From: Clostridiales bacterium
GTDB lineage: Bacteria > Bacillota > Clostridia > Christensenellales > Aristaeellaceae
Direction: 5' to 3'
NCBI GenBank assembly: GCA_012520375.1
Contig: JAAYOH010000024.1
Location: forward strand, 1 to 60,103
DNA: 60,103 nucleotides
Positions 8,645-16,889 of the stretch are shown piece after piece. The first letter of the stretch is position 1. Each line of letters begins with the position of its first letter. The notes under the pieces are model-generated. The model was not told the DNA's origin, searched no databases, and saw nothing but the letters and a program-made list of their open reading frames with translations. The position numbers and the translations under genes were made by a program.

Positions 8645-9696
8645 GACGCGCAGTCCTTGCCCGCCATGATGAGGAGGAAGAAGGGCACCCCCACAAAGGC
8701 GGTGAGGATCCCGATGGGGATCTCGGTAGCCATCAGGTTCCTGGAGAGGTCGTCGGTCAGGAGCAGGAACAGGGCGCCCAGCACCAGCACGGTGGGAAAC
8801 AGGTCCCGGCAGTTGTTCCCCGACAGTTTGCGGCTCAAATTGGGCACCACCAGCCCCACCCATCCGATCATGCCGCTCACCGACACGGAAGCGGCGGTGA
8901 GCAGGGTGGCGCACAGGATCACCGCCAGCCGCAGTCGCCCGGTATGCACCCCCATGCTCCGGGCCTCCTCCTCCCGAAGGGTGAGCAGGTTGATGCGCCA
9001 GCCCAGGAGCAGCAGGGGCAGGGCCCCCGGCGCCATGGCGGCCGCGGCAAAACCCAGTTCGGACGTCCGCGCCCCCGCCAGGCTGCCCATCAACCAATAG
9101 GTGATGGCGGGCAGCTTTTCCCCCGGATCCGCCAGCAGCTTGATCCAGGACGTGCCCGCGGAAAAAAGCGAGGATACCATGACCCCCGCCAGCAGGATGC
9201 CGATCACCCGGCTGCCCCGGCAGCGGCTGCCCGCCAGGTACACCAGGGCCACGGACAGCAGGCTGAAGGCAAAGGCCGTCAGCACGGTGCCGCTGCGGCC
9301 CAGCTCCAGCAGGATGGCCAGGGCCGCCCCGAAGCAGGCGCCGGAGGAGGCGCCCAGGATGTCCGGAGCCGCCATGGGATTGTGAAACACGCTTTGGTAT
9401 GCCGCCCCCGCCAGGGACAAGGCGCCCCCCACCAGGCAAGCCAGCAGGATCCGGGGCAGGCGGATGTGCAGCACGGAAGCCTCCATGGCGCTTGTCCAGG
9501 TGCAGGGTATGGGCAGCAGGCGGCTCAGCAGGATCCGGGGCACCTGGGCCAGGGGCACGTCGTAGCGCCCCCAGGCAAAGGAAAAGAGAAGGAGCAAGAG
9601 CAGCAGGAAAAACAGCACGGGCAGTACACCCCTGCGTCCCCGGACCCTATGACAGGTTGCAGCGTGGGAAGAATCCAAAAAAGCGGACAAAAGCAT
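8641..9696 (-). CDS. FecCD-type ABC transporter permease
   Basis: 351 residues from ATG 9696; a GTG six codons upstream (9714) is also open, but GAGAAGG lies about 5 nt before the ATG. The protein is hydrophobic throughout with about ten membrane segments and FecCD signatures such as LPRILLACLVGGALSLAGAA near the N-terminus and GMIGWVGLVVPNLSR near the ATPase-contact loop. It is the first gene of the operon permease-ATPase-binding protein, an order differing from the common binding-protein-first layout, and is preceded by a long leader that may be regulatory. Confidence 0.92.
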   Translation of the reverse strand: MLLSAFLDSSHAATCHRVRGRRGVLPVLFFLLLLLLLFSFAWGRYDVPLAQVPRILLSRLLPIPCTWTSAMEASVLHIRLPRILLACLVGGALSLAGAAYQSVFHNPMAAPDILGASSGACFGAALAILLELGRSGTVLTAFAFSLLSVALVYLAGSRCRGSRVIGILLAGVMVSSLFSAGTSWIKLLADPGEKLPAITYWLMGSLAGARTSELGFAAAAMAPGALPLLLLGWRINLLTLREEEARSMGVHTGRLRLAVILCATLLTAASVSVSGMIGWVGLVVPNLSRKLSGNNCRDLFPTVLVLGALFLLLTDDLSRNLMATEIPIGILTAFVGVPFFLLIMAGKDCAS

Positions 9697-9811
9697 CGTT
9701 CCCTTCTCAAACACGGAAAGCTGCGTCGTTTCCCCCGCAACTCTTGGGGCGGTATCCCGCCCGGTGGCGCAGTGTCCATGGATCTCTCTTTAGGACAAGG
9801 CGCTCGGAAAC
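9697..9811 (-). promoter_or_regulatory. Possible structured 5' leader of the FecCD operon
   Basis: About 115 nt between the predicted transcription start and the permease start. On the minus strand it can form an outer helix CTGCG/CGCAG enclosing a hairpin GGGCGG-GATA-CCGCCC, followed by a purine-rich strand GCGGGGGAAACGA. This is more structure than a plain leader needs. I could not match it to the cobalamin, molybdenum cofactor, TPP or other riboswitch consensus, so a ligand-binding role is only a possibility. Confidence 0.35.
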
Positions 9812-9817
9812 GTGACC

Positions 9818-9846
9818 ATTATACCATGGGTTTGGAGCAATTGCAG
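9818..9846 (-). promoter_or_regulatory. Candidate promoter for the FecCD operon
   Basis: Minus strand TATAAT (9818-9823) with an extended -10 TGG. The -35 at the right distance is CTGCAA (9841-9846), a weak match. It overlaps the region just after the carbohydrate permease stop at 9865. Confidence 0.6.
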
Positions 9847-9864
9847 CCCCTTTGATGCGTTTTT

Positions 9865-10695
9865 TTATTCTTTAACCGCGCCGAAGGCCAGGCCCCGGAC
9901 CAGGTACTTTTTGATGGAATAGAAAAGCACCGCCAGGGGCACGATCAACGAGGTGCCCGCCGCGGACATGGGTCCCCACTCGATGCCTCGGTCGTTGATG
10001 AAAGCGGCGATGGCTACCGGCAGGGTCTTGGTGTTGGTGCCGGTCAGCAAGAGAGCCATCAAAAATTCCGACCAGGTCAGTACGAAGATGAAAATGCCCG
10101 TGGACAGGATGCCCGGGCTGGCCAGGGGCATGACGATGTGCCACAGGGCCTGGGGTTTGCTGCAGCCATCCACCGTTGCCGCCTCGTCCAGGGCGATGGG
10201 GATGTCGTCAAAGAAGGACATCAGCATCCACACCGCATAGGGAACGTTGGCCGCAGTATACACCAGCATCATGCCCGCAAAGGTGTCCAGCAGTTTCACC
10301 TTGGTCATCATCAGGTAGATGGGGATGACGACGGCAATGGGGGGGAACATCTTGTTGGACAGCACCCAGGAGGACAGGTTGGCGGTGAAACGGTTTTTCT
10401 TCCGGGTAAATCCGAAGGCGGCGAGAGAACCCAGGAGCACCACCAGCAGGGTACTGGAAAAACAGATGATGGCGCTGTTTTTGAAGAATACCAGGTAGTT
10501 CATCTTGCCGAACACGTTGATGTAGTTTTCGAAGGTGGGGGTAAAATCGAAGGTCAAGCCCCCCGACCGGGCCACGTCCGGGGGCTGGATGGAGACCATC
10601 ATGAACCAGACCACCGGCGCGATGGTAAACAACATCAGGACCAGGGTCAGGATGAACCACAGGACGGTATTGCGCTTTCTAATTCTTGTATTCAT
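9865..10695 (-). CDS. Carbohydrate ABC transporter permease, MalG type
   Basis: 276 residues, six predicted membrane segments, with the EAA loop that docks the ATPase (DEAATVDGCSKPQALWHIVM). It belongs to the CUT1 family of oligosaccharide and sugar-derivative importers. The start ATG 10695 lies inside the last codons of the preceding permease (17-nt overlap). No ATPase is encoded in this operon, so a shared MsmX-like ATPase elsewhere is expected, as is common in Bacillota. It ends 19 nt from the FecCD promoter. Confidence 0.92.
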   Translation of the reverse strand: MNTRIRKRNTVLWFILTLVLMLFTIAPVVWFMMVSIQPPDVARSGGLTFDFTPTFENYINVFGKMNYLVFFKNSAIICFSSTLLVVLLGSLAAFGFTRKKNRFTANLSSWVLSNKMFPPIAVVIPIYLMMTKVKLLDTFAGMMLVYTAANVPYAVWMLMSFFDDIPIALDEAATVDGCSKPQALWHIVMPLASPGILSTGIFIFVLTWSEFLMALLLTGTNTKTLPVAIAAFINDRGIEWGPMSAAGTSLIVPLAVLFYSIKKYLVRGLAFGAVKE

Positions 10696-11581
10696 TCTTC
10701 CGCATCCTCTTTATGAATATGTTCGATATGATGATCGTGATGATCAGCAGGATGATCGAGGCGGCTGCAGCGCTTCCCGTCTTGAAGAACTTGAACGCCT
10801 GACGATAGATGTAGAAGCTTGCCGTCTCGGTGGCGTTGCCGGGCCCACCCATGGTCATGGTGTATACCTTATCATATTCCCGGATGGCGTCCATGATGCG
10901 CACCAGGGTGCAGATCCACAGGGTAGAGGACAGAAAGGGCAGGGTGATGTGGTAGAATACCCGAAAGACGCCCGCTCCGTCGATGTTCGCCGACTCCACC
11001 TGATCCCGGGGCAGGGACTGCAGGGAGCCGTAGGTAAGCAGGGTTACATAGGGGGACCACTGCCACAGATCCACAAAACAAAGATAGAATATGGCCTTGC
11101 TGCTGTCCGAGAGGAAGGCGACCCGCTCTATGCCCAGTTTGCTCAGGAAGAAGTTGATCATGCCGAAGTCGTAGTTGTACATAAAACGCCACATGATGCC
11201 TACGATGACCGGCGTGAGCATCATGGGCAACAGGAAGAAGGAGAGCATGGTGTTGCCCAAGGGGCCCAGTCGATACAGCAGCAGGGCCAGTGCCAGGCCC
11301 ACCACCAACTCGGAGCTGACCGCACACACCACAAAGATTAAGGTGTTTCGCATGGAAGTGAGAAAGTCCACATTGCCAAACAAGTCGATGTAGTTTTTCA
11401 GGCCGACAAATTTCAGGTTCTTGACCCCTGTCAGTTTGTAGTTGGTCAGGGACACATAGACGGAGTACAGCAAAGGGTAGATATTGATCAACAGCAGAAT
11501 GACGATGGTGGGGGCGATCAACCCATAGTACCAGCGGTTCTTCCGAAGATCATCGGCGATTGCACTTGGTCCTCTTTTCAT
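10679..11581 (-). CDS. Carbohydrate ABC transporter permease, MalF/UgpA type
   Basis: 300 residues from ATG 11581 (AAGGA upstream; a longer reading adds 12 residues without signals). Six membrane segments and an EAA loop ESANIDGAGVFRVFYHITLP. It forms a heterodimeric channel with the MalG-type partner whose gene overlaps its 3' end. It follows the binding-protein gene after an 88-nt gap that contains a GC-rich hairpin, a usual arrangement for making more binding protein than permease. Confidence 0.92.
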   Translation of the reverse strand: MKRGPSAIADDLRKNRWYYGLIAPTIVILLLINIYPLLYSVYVSLTNYKLTGVKNLKFVGLKNYIDLFGNVDFLTSMRNTLIFVVCAVSSELVVGLALALLLYRLGPLGNTMLSFFLLPMMLTPVIVGIMWRFMYNYDFGMINFFLSKLGIERVAFLSDSSKAIFYLCFVDLWQWSPYVTLLTYGSLQSLPRDQVESANIDGAGVFRVFYHITLPFLSSTLWICTLVRIMDAIREYDKVYTMTMGGPGNATETASFYIYRQAFKFFKTGSAAAASIILLIITIIISNIFIKRMRKNEYKN

Positions 11582-11600
11582 TTCAGCACATCCTTTTTCG

Positions 11601-11628
11601 AAAGGGAGCGCACACAAGGCGCGCTCCC
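11601..11628 (-). terminator. Attenuating hairpin between binding-protein and permease genes
   Basis: On the minus strand GGGAGCGC (11621-11628), nine-base loop, GCGCTCCC (11604-11611), then TTT. A partial terminator or 3' stabiliser fits its place between the binding-protein stop and the permease start. Confidence 0.55.
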
Positions 11629-11669
11629 CCGCTCCGTTTGGTCAGTCGGCACTTGGCTCAGGTATATTT

Positions 11670-12944
11670 TTATGCATTCTCCTCCAGATAGGCGAGGACT
11701 TCGGCCTCTGCGTCGGCCAGCGCCTGTTCCGGCGTCACCTCTTCACAGACGGCCTTGTTGATGTGTACCAACACGATCTCGCCCAGTGCGGCGCCTTCGC
11801 TGCCTTCGAACCACAGCTTGGAGCCCTCCAGCACATCGATGATGCCAGGCACGTGGGGGTTGGCAGTGAGCAGACGCTCATTTTCGCCCTGGGAGATGCG
11901 GGCGGCATGGGCGCGGCCCTGGATCTCCATCTCGGTGGAGTTCTCTTTGTTGGTGATAAACATGCAGGCATAGGCCGCAGCGTCCTTGTTCTTGGAGTAC
12001 TGGGAGACGCCCAGGGCCCAGCCGCCCATGGCAGCGGTGTACTTCACATCGGTGTCGGCGGCCTTCACCGGGAAGGTGCCGGACTTGATCAGGCCGGCCA
12101 CAGAGGAAGCAGCAGACTCGATCTCAGCACAAATGGAGGTGGCGGATACGCCCATGGCGCAGGAGCCGTTCTGGGTAGCCGCGATGACTTCATACTCGCC
12201 GTATGCTTCCACATCGGGCGGGCAGTACTGCTTCATCTCGATGAGCAGGTTGATGGCGTCCAGCGCCTCCTGGCTGTTGAAGACAGGGGTCCTGCCGTCA
12301 AAAATCATGCCGCCGGCGGAATATGTGAAGGGCACCCAGGTCAAGAGCTCGTTCCAGCCGCGGGCACCGGAGAATACGAAGCCGTACTGATCAATCTGGC
12401 CGTCACCGTCGGTGTCCTTGGTCAGCTTGGCAGCAGCCTCCTTCATTTCGTCCCAGGTGGTGGGCACAGACAGGCCCTCGGCTTCCAACAAGTCCTCGCG
12501 CCAGAAGAAGACGCGGGTATCGGGCTGGTAAGGCAGGAAGTAGATGTCTTCCGTCCAGTTGAAGCCGTTCCAGACGAAGGGGATGATGTCATCCAAATCC
12601 ATCTCGGGATAGCCTTCCGCGCCGATGAACTCGGTGATGGGGGTAGCAAAATCAAAATACTCGTACACCCATTCGGTGCAGGGGTTGATGATGTCGTATT
12701 GCTGGGCGCCAAAGGCGTCGGCCAACATGGTGGAGCGGACTTCCTCGTAGGGTACCTGGTTGATTACCAGGTTTATGTTGGCCTCCTCCTTCAGACGGGG
12801 CGCCAGCACTTCGATCATGTAGTCGGTATCGGTGCTCTTAAAGATCAGAGCGTTGACGGTTACGCCGCCGAAATCCACCGCAGCAGCCATCATGGGTACT
12901 GCAAGGATAACGAGGGCTACGATTAGCGAAAGAACCTTCTTCAT
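11670..12944 (-). CDS. Extracellular sugar-binding protein (family 1)
   Basis: 424 residues from ATG 12944, preceded by AGGAGG at ideal distance. A signal peptide (MKKVLSLIVALVILAVP...AAA) leads into a family-1 solute-binding fold with the typical segments ADAFGAQQYDIINP, WTEDIYFLPYQPDTRVFFWR and DKDTDGDGQIDQYG-like loop (seen as TKDTDGDGQIDQYG), then a C-terminal ENSTEMEIQGRAH. The signal peptide has no lipobox cysteine, unusual for a Gram-positive binding protein. It is first in an operon with two CUT1 permeases and has a near-consensus promoter. The ligand is unknown; the neighbouring nagA-like gene is divergent. Confidence 0.9.
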   Translation of the reverse strand: MKKVLSLIVALVILAVPMMAAAVDFGGVTVNALIFKSTDTDYMIEVLAPRLKEEANINLVINQVPYEEVRSTMLADAFGAQQYDIINPCTEWVYEYFDFATPITEFIGAEGYPEMDLDDIIPFVWNGFNWTEDIYFLPYQPDTRVFFWREDLLEAEGLSVPTTWDEMKEAAAKLTKDTDGDGQIDQYGFVFSGARGWNELLTWVPFTYSAGGMIFDGRTPVFNSQEALDAINLLIEMKQYCPPDVEAYGEYEVIAATQNGSCAMGVSATSICAEIESAASSVAGLIKSGTFPVKAADTDVKYTAAMGGWALGVSQYSKNKDAAAYACMFITNKENSTEMEIQGRAHAARISQGENERLLTANPHVPGIIDVLEGSKLWFEGSEGAALGEIVLVHINKAVCEEVTPEQALADAEAEVLAYLEENA

Positions 12945-13010
12945 GGGGTTTACCTCCTCTTCCCTTGTTCCTTTGTGAACCATGAATCAACCAACCAACG
13001 GACTATTATA

Positions 13011-13039
13011 ATTATACGAAAAGGGCAGGTGTCTGTCAA
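13011..13039 (-). promoter_or_regulatory. Consensus sigma-A promoter for the sugar ABC operon
   Basis: Minus strand TTGACA (13034-13039), exactly 17 nt, TATAAT (13011-13016): a perfect match to the housekeeping consensus. It lies 66 nt upstream of the binding-protein start and back to back with the nagA promoter. A promoter this strong normally needs a repressor or serves high basal expression. Confidence 0.88.
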
Positions 13040-13090
13040 GCCATTTTTCCTCTTCCCGAAAACAATCAGTCAAATGCTCCAGTTTTCCCC

Positions 13091-13119
13091 TTGCTCTATT
13101 CAAATTTTCGTGTTATACT
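13091..13119 (+). promoter_or_regulatory. Candidate promoter for the nagA-rbs type operon
   Basis: TTGCTC (13091-13096), 17-nt spacer, TATACT (13114-13119), 44 nt before the nagA-like start. Divergent from the consensus promoter at 13011-13039; the -35 boxes are about 51 nt apart. Confidence 0.65.
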
Positions 13120-13163
13120 GCAGAGAGTATTAATAATATATTCGCACCTGCGGGAGGTCCTCC

Positions 13164-14312
13164 ATGATGACCCTGTTCACCAATGCCCGCCTCGTCACCC
13201 CGGAGCGCGTCGTTTCCGGGGGCATCGCGGTGGAGGGCGGGTATATAACCCGCGTCTTCACCGGAGCGCCGGACCAGAAAGCCGACCAGGTGGTCGACTG
13301 CGACGGCGCCTACCTGTCCCCGGGTTTTGTAGACATCCACGTCCACGGCTGCTTCGGCGCCATGTTCGATGAGGACCCCGACGCCCTGGAGCGGGCGGTG
13401 CGCTACCACAGCCGCCACGGCACCACCTCCATCCTGCCCACCACAGCCTCCGCCCCGCCCGAGAGCGTGCTGGCCACGGCCCGCAACATCGCCCGCGCCG
13501 TAGGAAAGGACACCGGGGGCGCCCGGGTGCTGGGGATCCATTTGGAAGGTTGTTATTTCAATCCGGTATGCGCCGGGGCCCAGAACCCCGCCTTCCTCTT
13601 TCCCGCCCATCCTGACAACTACATGCCCCTCATCGAAACCGGGGCGGTGCGCCGGGTCTCCGCCTCCCCCGAGGTGGAGGGGGTGCCGGAGATGGCCCGG
13701 CGCCTGAGCAAAGAGGGCATCCTGATGTCCGTGGCCCACTCCAACGCAGACTACGACGGCATGATGGCCGCTCTCGATTCGGGCTTCACCCACGTCACCC
13801 ACATTTACAACGCCCTGTCCATGCTCTCCAATTGTTACTACTATCCCCAGGTGGGGGTGTGCGAGGCCGCGCTGCTCCACGACGAGTTCACGGTGGAAGC
13901 CATCTGCGACGGGCGGCACGTGCCGGCGCCCCTGCTTCGGCTCATCCACAAGATCAAGGGACCGGACCGTTTCCACGCGGTGACCGACGCCGTCTTCTCC
14001 GGCGCTCCGGACGGGCCCTGCAGCGAGTACGGCATGGACTGCCTGGTGGAAGATGAGGTATGCATGCTGGCAGACCGCAGCGCTTTCGCGGGCAGCGTGG
14101 CCACGACGGACCGATTGCTTCGGACCTTGGTCTTCGATGCCCATATCCCCGTATGCGACGCGGTCAAGATGCTGACCCTGACCCCGGCGCGGCAGATCCG
14201 GCAGCCGGATATCGGGCGGCTGGCTCCGGGCATGCGGGCAGACCTGAACATCTTCCAAGACGACTTGGCGCTTCTTGGGACCTGGATCAACGGAAAACGG
14301 ATCACCGAATAA
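13164..14312 (+). CDS. nagA: N-acetylglucosamine-6-phosphate deacetylase (NagA-like)
   Basis: 382 residues, full length for NagA, an amidohydrolase-fold enzyme that removes acetyl from GlcNAc-6-phosphate. Motifs: DIHVHG at the first metal pair, HLEG (metal-ligand Glu), VAHSNA and THIYNA (metal-ligand histidines), and catalytic Asp in AVTDAV. The segment after HLEG reads CYFNPVCAGAQNP instead of the usual PFISPEKKGAH style, so specificity may differ. The start has GGGAGG at good spacing. It heads an operon with a ribose-type ABC importer. No nagB or amino-sugar kinase is in the window. Confidence 0.85.
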   Translation: MMTLFTNARLVTPERVVSGGIAVEGGYITRVFTGAPDQKADQVVDCDGAYLSPGFVDIHVHGCFGAMFDEDPDALERAVRYHSRHGTTSILPTTASAPPESVLATARNIARAVGKDTGGARVLGIHLEGCYFNPVCAGAQNPAFLFPAHPDNYMPLIETGAVRRVSASPEVEGVPEMARRLSKEGILMSVAHSNADYDGMMAALDSGFTHVTHIYNALSMLSNCYYYPQVGVCEAALLHDEFTVEAICDGRHVPAPLLRLIHKIKGPDRFHAVTDAVFSGAPDGPCSEYGMDCLVEDEVCMLADRSAFAGSVATTDRLLRTLVFDAHIPVCDAVKMLTLTPARQIRQPDIGRLAPGMRADLNIFQDDLALLGTWINGKRITE

Positions 14313-14334
14313 GCAAAGCGGGGGGAACAGCTAA

Positions 14335-15822
14335 TTGGCAAACGACAAACCCTATCTGAGCATGCAGGGCGTCTCCAAACGCTTTCACGGCGTCCAGGCG
14401 CTGTGCAAGGTGGACTTTGACGCCTGTCTGGGTCAGGTGACCGCCCTGGTGGGGGAGAACGGCGCAGGCAAATCCACCCTGATAAAGATCCTTGCGGGCA
14501 TCCACAAGCGGGACGAGGGGGAGATCCTTCTGGGCGGCAAGCCCGTGCGCATCGACAATCCCCTGGCCGCCATGCAAAACGGCATCGCCGTCATCCACCA
14601 GGAACTCAACGTGCTGCCCAACCTGTCCATCGCGGACAACATCTTCGTGGGCCGGGAAAGAAAGAAGGGCCTCTTCGTGGACCGGGACTACTACCGCAGC
14701 CGCACGACGGAATTGTTGCAGCATGTGGGGCTGAACGTGGACCCGGAGACCCAGGCCCGCTACCTGTCCACCGCCCAAAAGCAAATGGTAGAGATCCTGC
14801 GCTCCATCTCCAGCGAAGCCCGGATCGTGGTCATGGACGAGCCCACCTCCTCCCTCACCAAGCGGGAGACCGACGTGCTCTTCGATATCATCCGCTCTCT
14901 GCGGGACCAAAACATCGGCATCATCTACATTTCCCACCGCTTGGACGAGATCATGGAGCTGGCGGACCGGGTGGTGGTCTTCCGGGACGGCTGCCGGGTG
15001 GGCGCCCTGGACCGGGAAGAGATGAGCGTGGGCAAGATCATCAACATGATGGTGGGCCGGGATCTGGACGAGATCTTCGCCAAGCGCCCCGCCCCCATCG
15101 GGAACGTGGTGCTGGAGGCGAAAAACCTGGGCATGGGCTACGTCCGGGATGTGAACTTCAGCGTCCGGGCCGGGGAGATCCTGGGCTTTGCGGGGCTTGT
15201 GGGGGCAGGCCGCTCCGAGGTCATGCAAATGATCTTCGGGGTGGACAAAAAGGAAACCGGCGAGGTGTTTCTGGAGGGCAAAAAGGTAGACATCCGCTGT
15301 TCCGGGGACGCCATCGCGGCGGGCATCGCCCTGGTCCCCGAGGACAGAAAAGAGCAGGCCCTGATCCTTGGGCTGGATATAAAAGAGAACATCTCCCTGG
15401 CCATCCTCCGCTCCCTCAAAGCCGGGCTCTTCGTGGACGACCAAAACCAAGCAAAGCTGGCGGAGCGCTATGTGAAGGAACTTCGGGTGGTGACCCCCTC
15501 CATCCGCCAGAAGGTGCGCAACCTGTCCGGGGGCAACCAACAGAAGGTGGTCATCGCCAAGTGGCTGGCAGCCAAACCCAAGGTGCTGATCCTGGACGAG
15601 CCTACCCGGGGCATCGACGTGGGCGCCAAGCAGGAGATCTACTCCCTGATGAGCGAACTGGCGGCCCAGGGCATTGCCATCATCATGATCTCCTCCGAAC
15701 TGCCGGAGATCCTGGGCATGTCGGACCGGATCATCGTCATGCACGAAGGCCGGGTAAAGGGAGAACTAAGCCGTAAAGACGCCACCCAGGAGCGCATCAT
15801 GCAGCTGGCGATCGGAAGATAG
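14335..15822 (+). CDS. Ribose-type sugar ABC transporter, double ATPase subunit
   Basis: 495 residues, RbsA/MglA family with two nucleotide-binding domains. Domain 1 has Walker A GENGAGKSTL and Walker B VVMDEPTSSL; its signature is the degenerate LSTAQKQMVEI. Domain 2 has a degenerate Walker A GLVGAGRSE, the signature LSGGNQQKVVIAKWLA and Walker B LILDEPTRGID, the normal asymmetry of this family. The start is TTG 14335 with GGGGGA 8 nt upstream. It lies 22 nt after nagA and 11 nt before the permease. Confidence 0.93.
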   Translation: MANDKPYLSMQGVSKRFHGVQALCKVDFDACLGQVTALVGENGAGKSTLIKILAGIHKRDEGEILLGGKPVRIDNPLAAMQNGIAVIHQELNVLPNLSIADNIFVGRERKKGLFVDRDYYRSRTTELLQHVGLNVDPETQARYLSTAQKQMVEILRSISSEARIVVMDEPTSSLTKRETDVLFDIIRSLRDQNIGIIYISHRLDEIMELADRVVVFRDGCRVGALDREEMSVGKIINMMVGRDLDEIFAKRPAPIGNVVLEAKNLGMGYVRDVNFSVRAGEILGFAGLVGAGRSEVMQMIFGVDKKETGEVFLEGKKVDIRCSGDAIAAGIALVPEDRKEQALILGLDIKENISLAILRSLKAGLFVDDQNQAKLAERYVKELRVVTPSIRQKVRNLSGGNQQKVVIAKWLAAKPKVLILDEPTRGIDVGAKQEIYSLMSELAAQGIAIIMISSELPEILGMSDRIIVMHEGRVKGELSRKDATQERIMQLAIGR

Positions 15823-15833
15823 GAGAGAGAGAT

Positions 15834-16847
15834 ATGCAGCGCGTACAGAAGGATTCGTTCATCCGCAGGTTCCTGAAAAAGAAGACCACCACCATTTTTC
15901 TGGTGCTGGCGGGCATGTGCCTGGTGCTGGGCATCGCCAACAAGAGTTTTTTCAACTATGAAAACCTGGCCAGCGTGGCCCGGGCCACCGCCTATACCGC
16001 CATCCTGTCCATCGGCGAACTGTTGGTCATCCTGATCTGCGGCATCGACCTGTCCGTGGGCTCTATCTGCGGCCTGAGCGCCGTGGTCACCGCCATGATG
16101 CTGGCGCAATTTGGCTGGGCCCTTTTCCCCGCCATCCTGCTGGGGCTCATCGCCGGGTTGGTGGTGGGCGTCATCAACGGCGCCCTCATCGTCACCATGA
16201 AACTTCCCCCCTTCATCGCCACCATGGGCACCACCCAGATCATCAACTCGGTGGCTCTGCTGCTCACCAACGGCAAGCCGGTGCTGGGCCTGGGGGACAA
16301 GTTCCTGTTCATCGGCCAGGGCAAGGTGCTGTACCTTCCCGTGGCGGTATGGATCCTGATCGCAGTGGCGGTGATCGCCTCTCTCTTCCTGAACAAAACG
16401 GTGACGGGGCGCAAACTGTACGCCCTGGGGGGCGGCGAGGAAGCCGCCCGCTTCTCCGGGGTGCGCACCAACCTGTTGAAATTCGTCACCTATGTCATCT
16501 CCGGCTTCACCGCAGCCATGTGCGGCATCATCCTGTGCGCCCGCATGGGCTCCGCCCAGGGCTCCACCGGGGCGGGCTACCAGATGGACGCCATCGCCTC
16601 CTGCGTCATCGGCGGCGCCTCCATGGCGGGGGGCGAGGGCAATGTGTCCGGCACCATCATCGGCGCGGGCATCATGTGCGTCATCCGCAACGCCCTGGTG
16701 ATGCTCAGCGTATCCACCTACCTGCAATCCATGATCATCGGCTTCATCATCATCGCCGCCGTCATGATCGACCAGTTCCGCCGCGCCTCCGCAAACCGCA
16801 TCCAGAAAGCGGTCATCGCCGAGGCCACTGCGGAGCGAAACGCTTGA
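15834..16847 (+). CDS. Ribose-type sugar ABC transporter permease
   Basis: 337 residues, RbsC family (CUT2), strongly hydrophobic with about eight to ten membrane segments. Family hallmarks include CGIDLSVGSI near the N-terminus, LPPFIATMGTT in the middle and GGASMAGGEGNVSGT near the ATPase-contact region. AGGAGAG precedes the start. It is the membrane channel for the sugar delivered by the downstream-encoded binding protein. Confidence 0.93.
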   Translation: MQRVQKDSFIRRFLKKKTTTIFLVLAGMCLVLGIANKSFFNYENLASVARATAYTAILSIGELLVILICGIDLSVGSICGLSAVVTAMMLAQFGWALFPAILLGLIAGLVVGVINGALIVTMKLPPFIATMGTTQIINSVALLLTNGKPVLGLGDKFLFIGQGKVLYLPVAVWILIAVAVIASLFLNKTVTGRKLYALGGGEEAARFSGVRTNLLKFVTYVISGFTAAMCGIILCARMGSAQGSTGAGYQMDAIASCVIGGASMAGGEGNVSGTIIGAGIMCVIRNALVMLSVSTYLQSMIIGFIIIAAVMIDQFRRASANRIQKAVIAEATAERNA

Positions 16848-16889
16848 ATCGAATTGGCACCAGCCAATCGAAAATAAGGAGGGACAACC

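Noticed and set aside
9697-9811. Naming the leader a cobalamin or molybdenum cofactor riboswitch
   Set aside because: The leader is too short for the cobalamin class and I could not find the conserved boxes of either; only a structured leader is supported.
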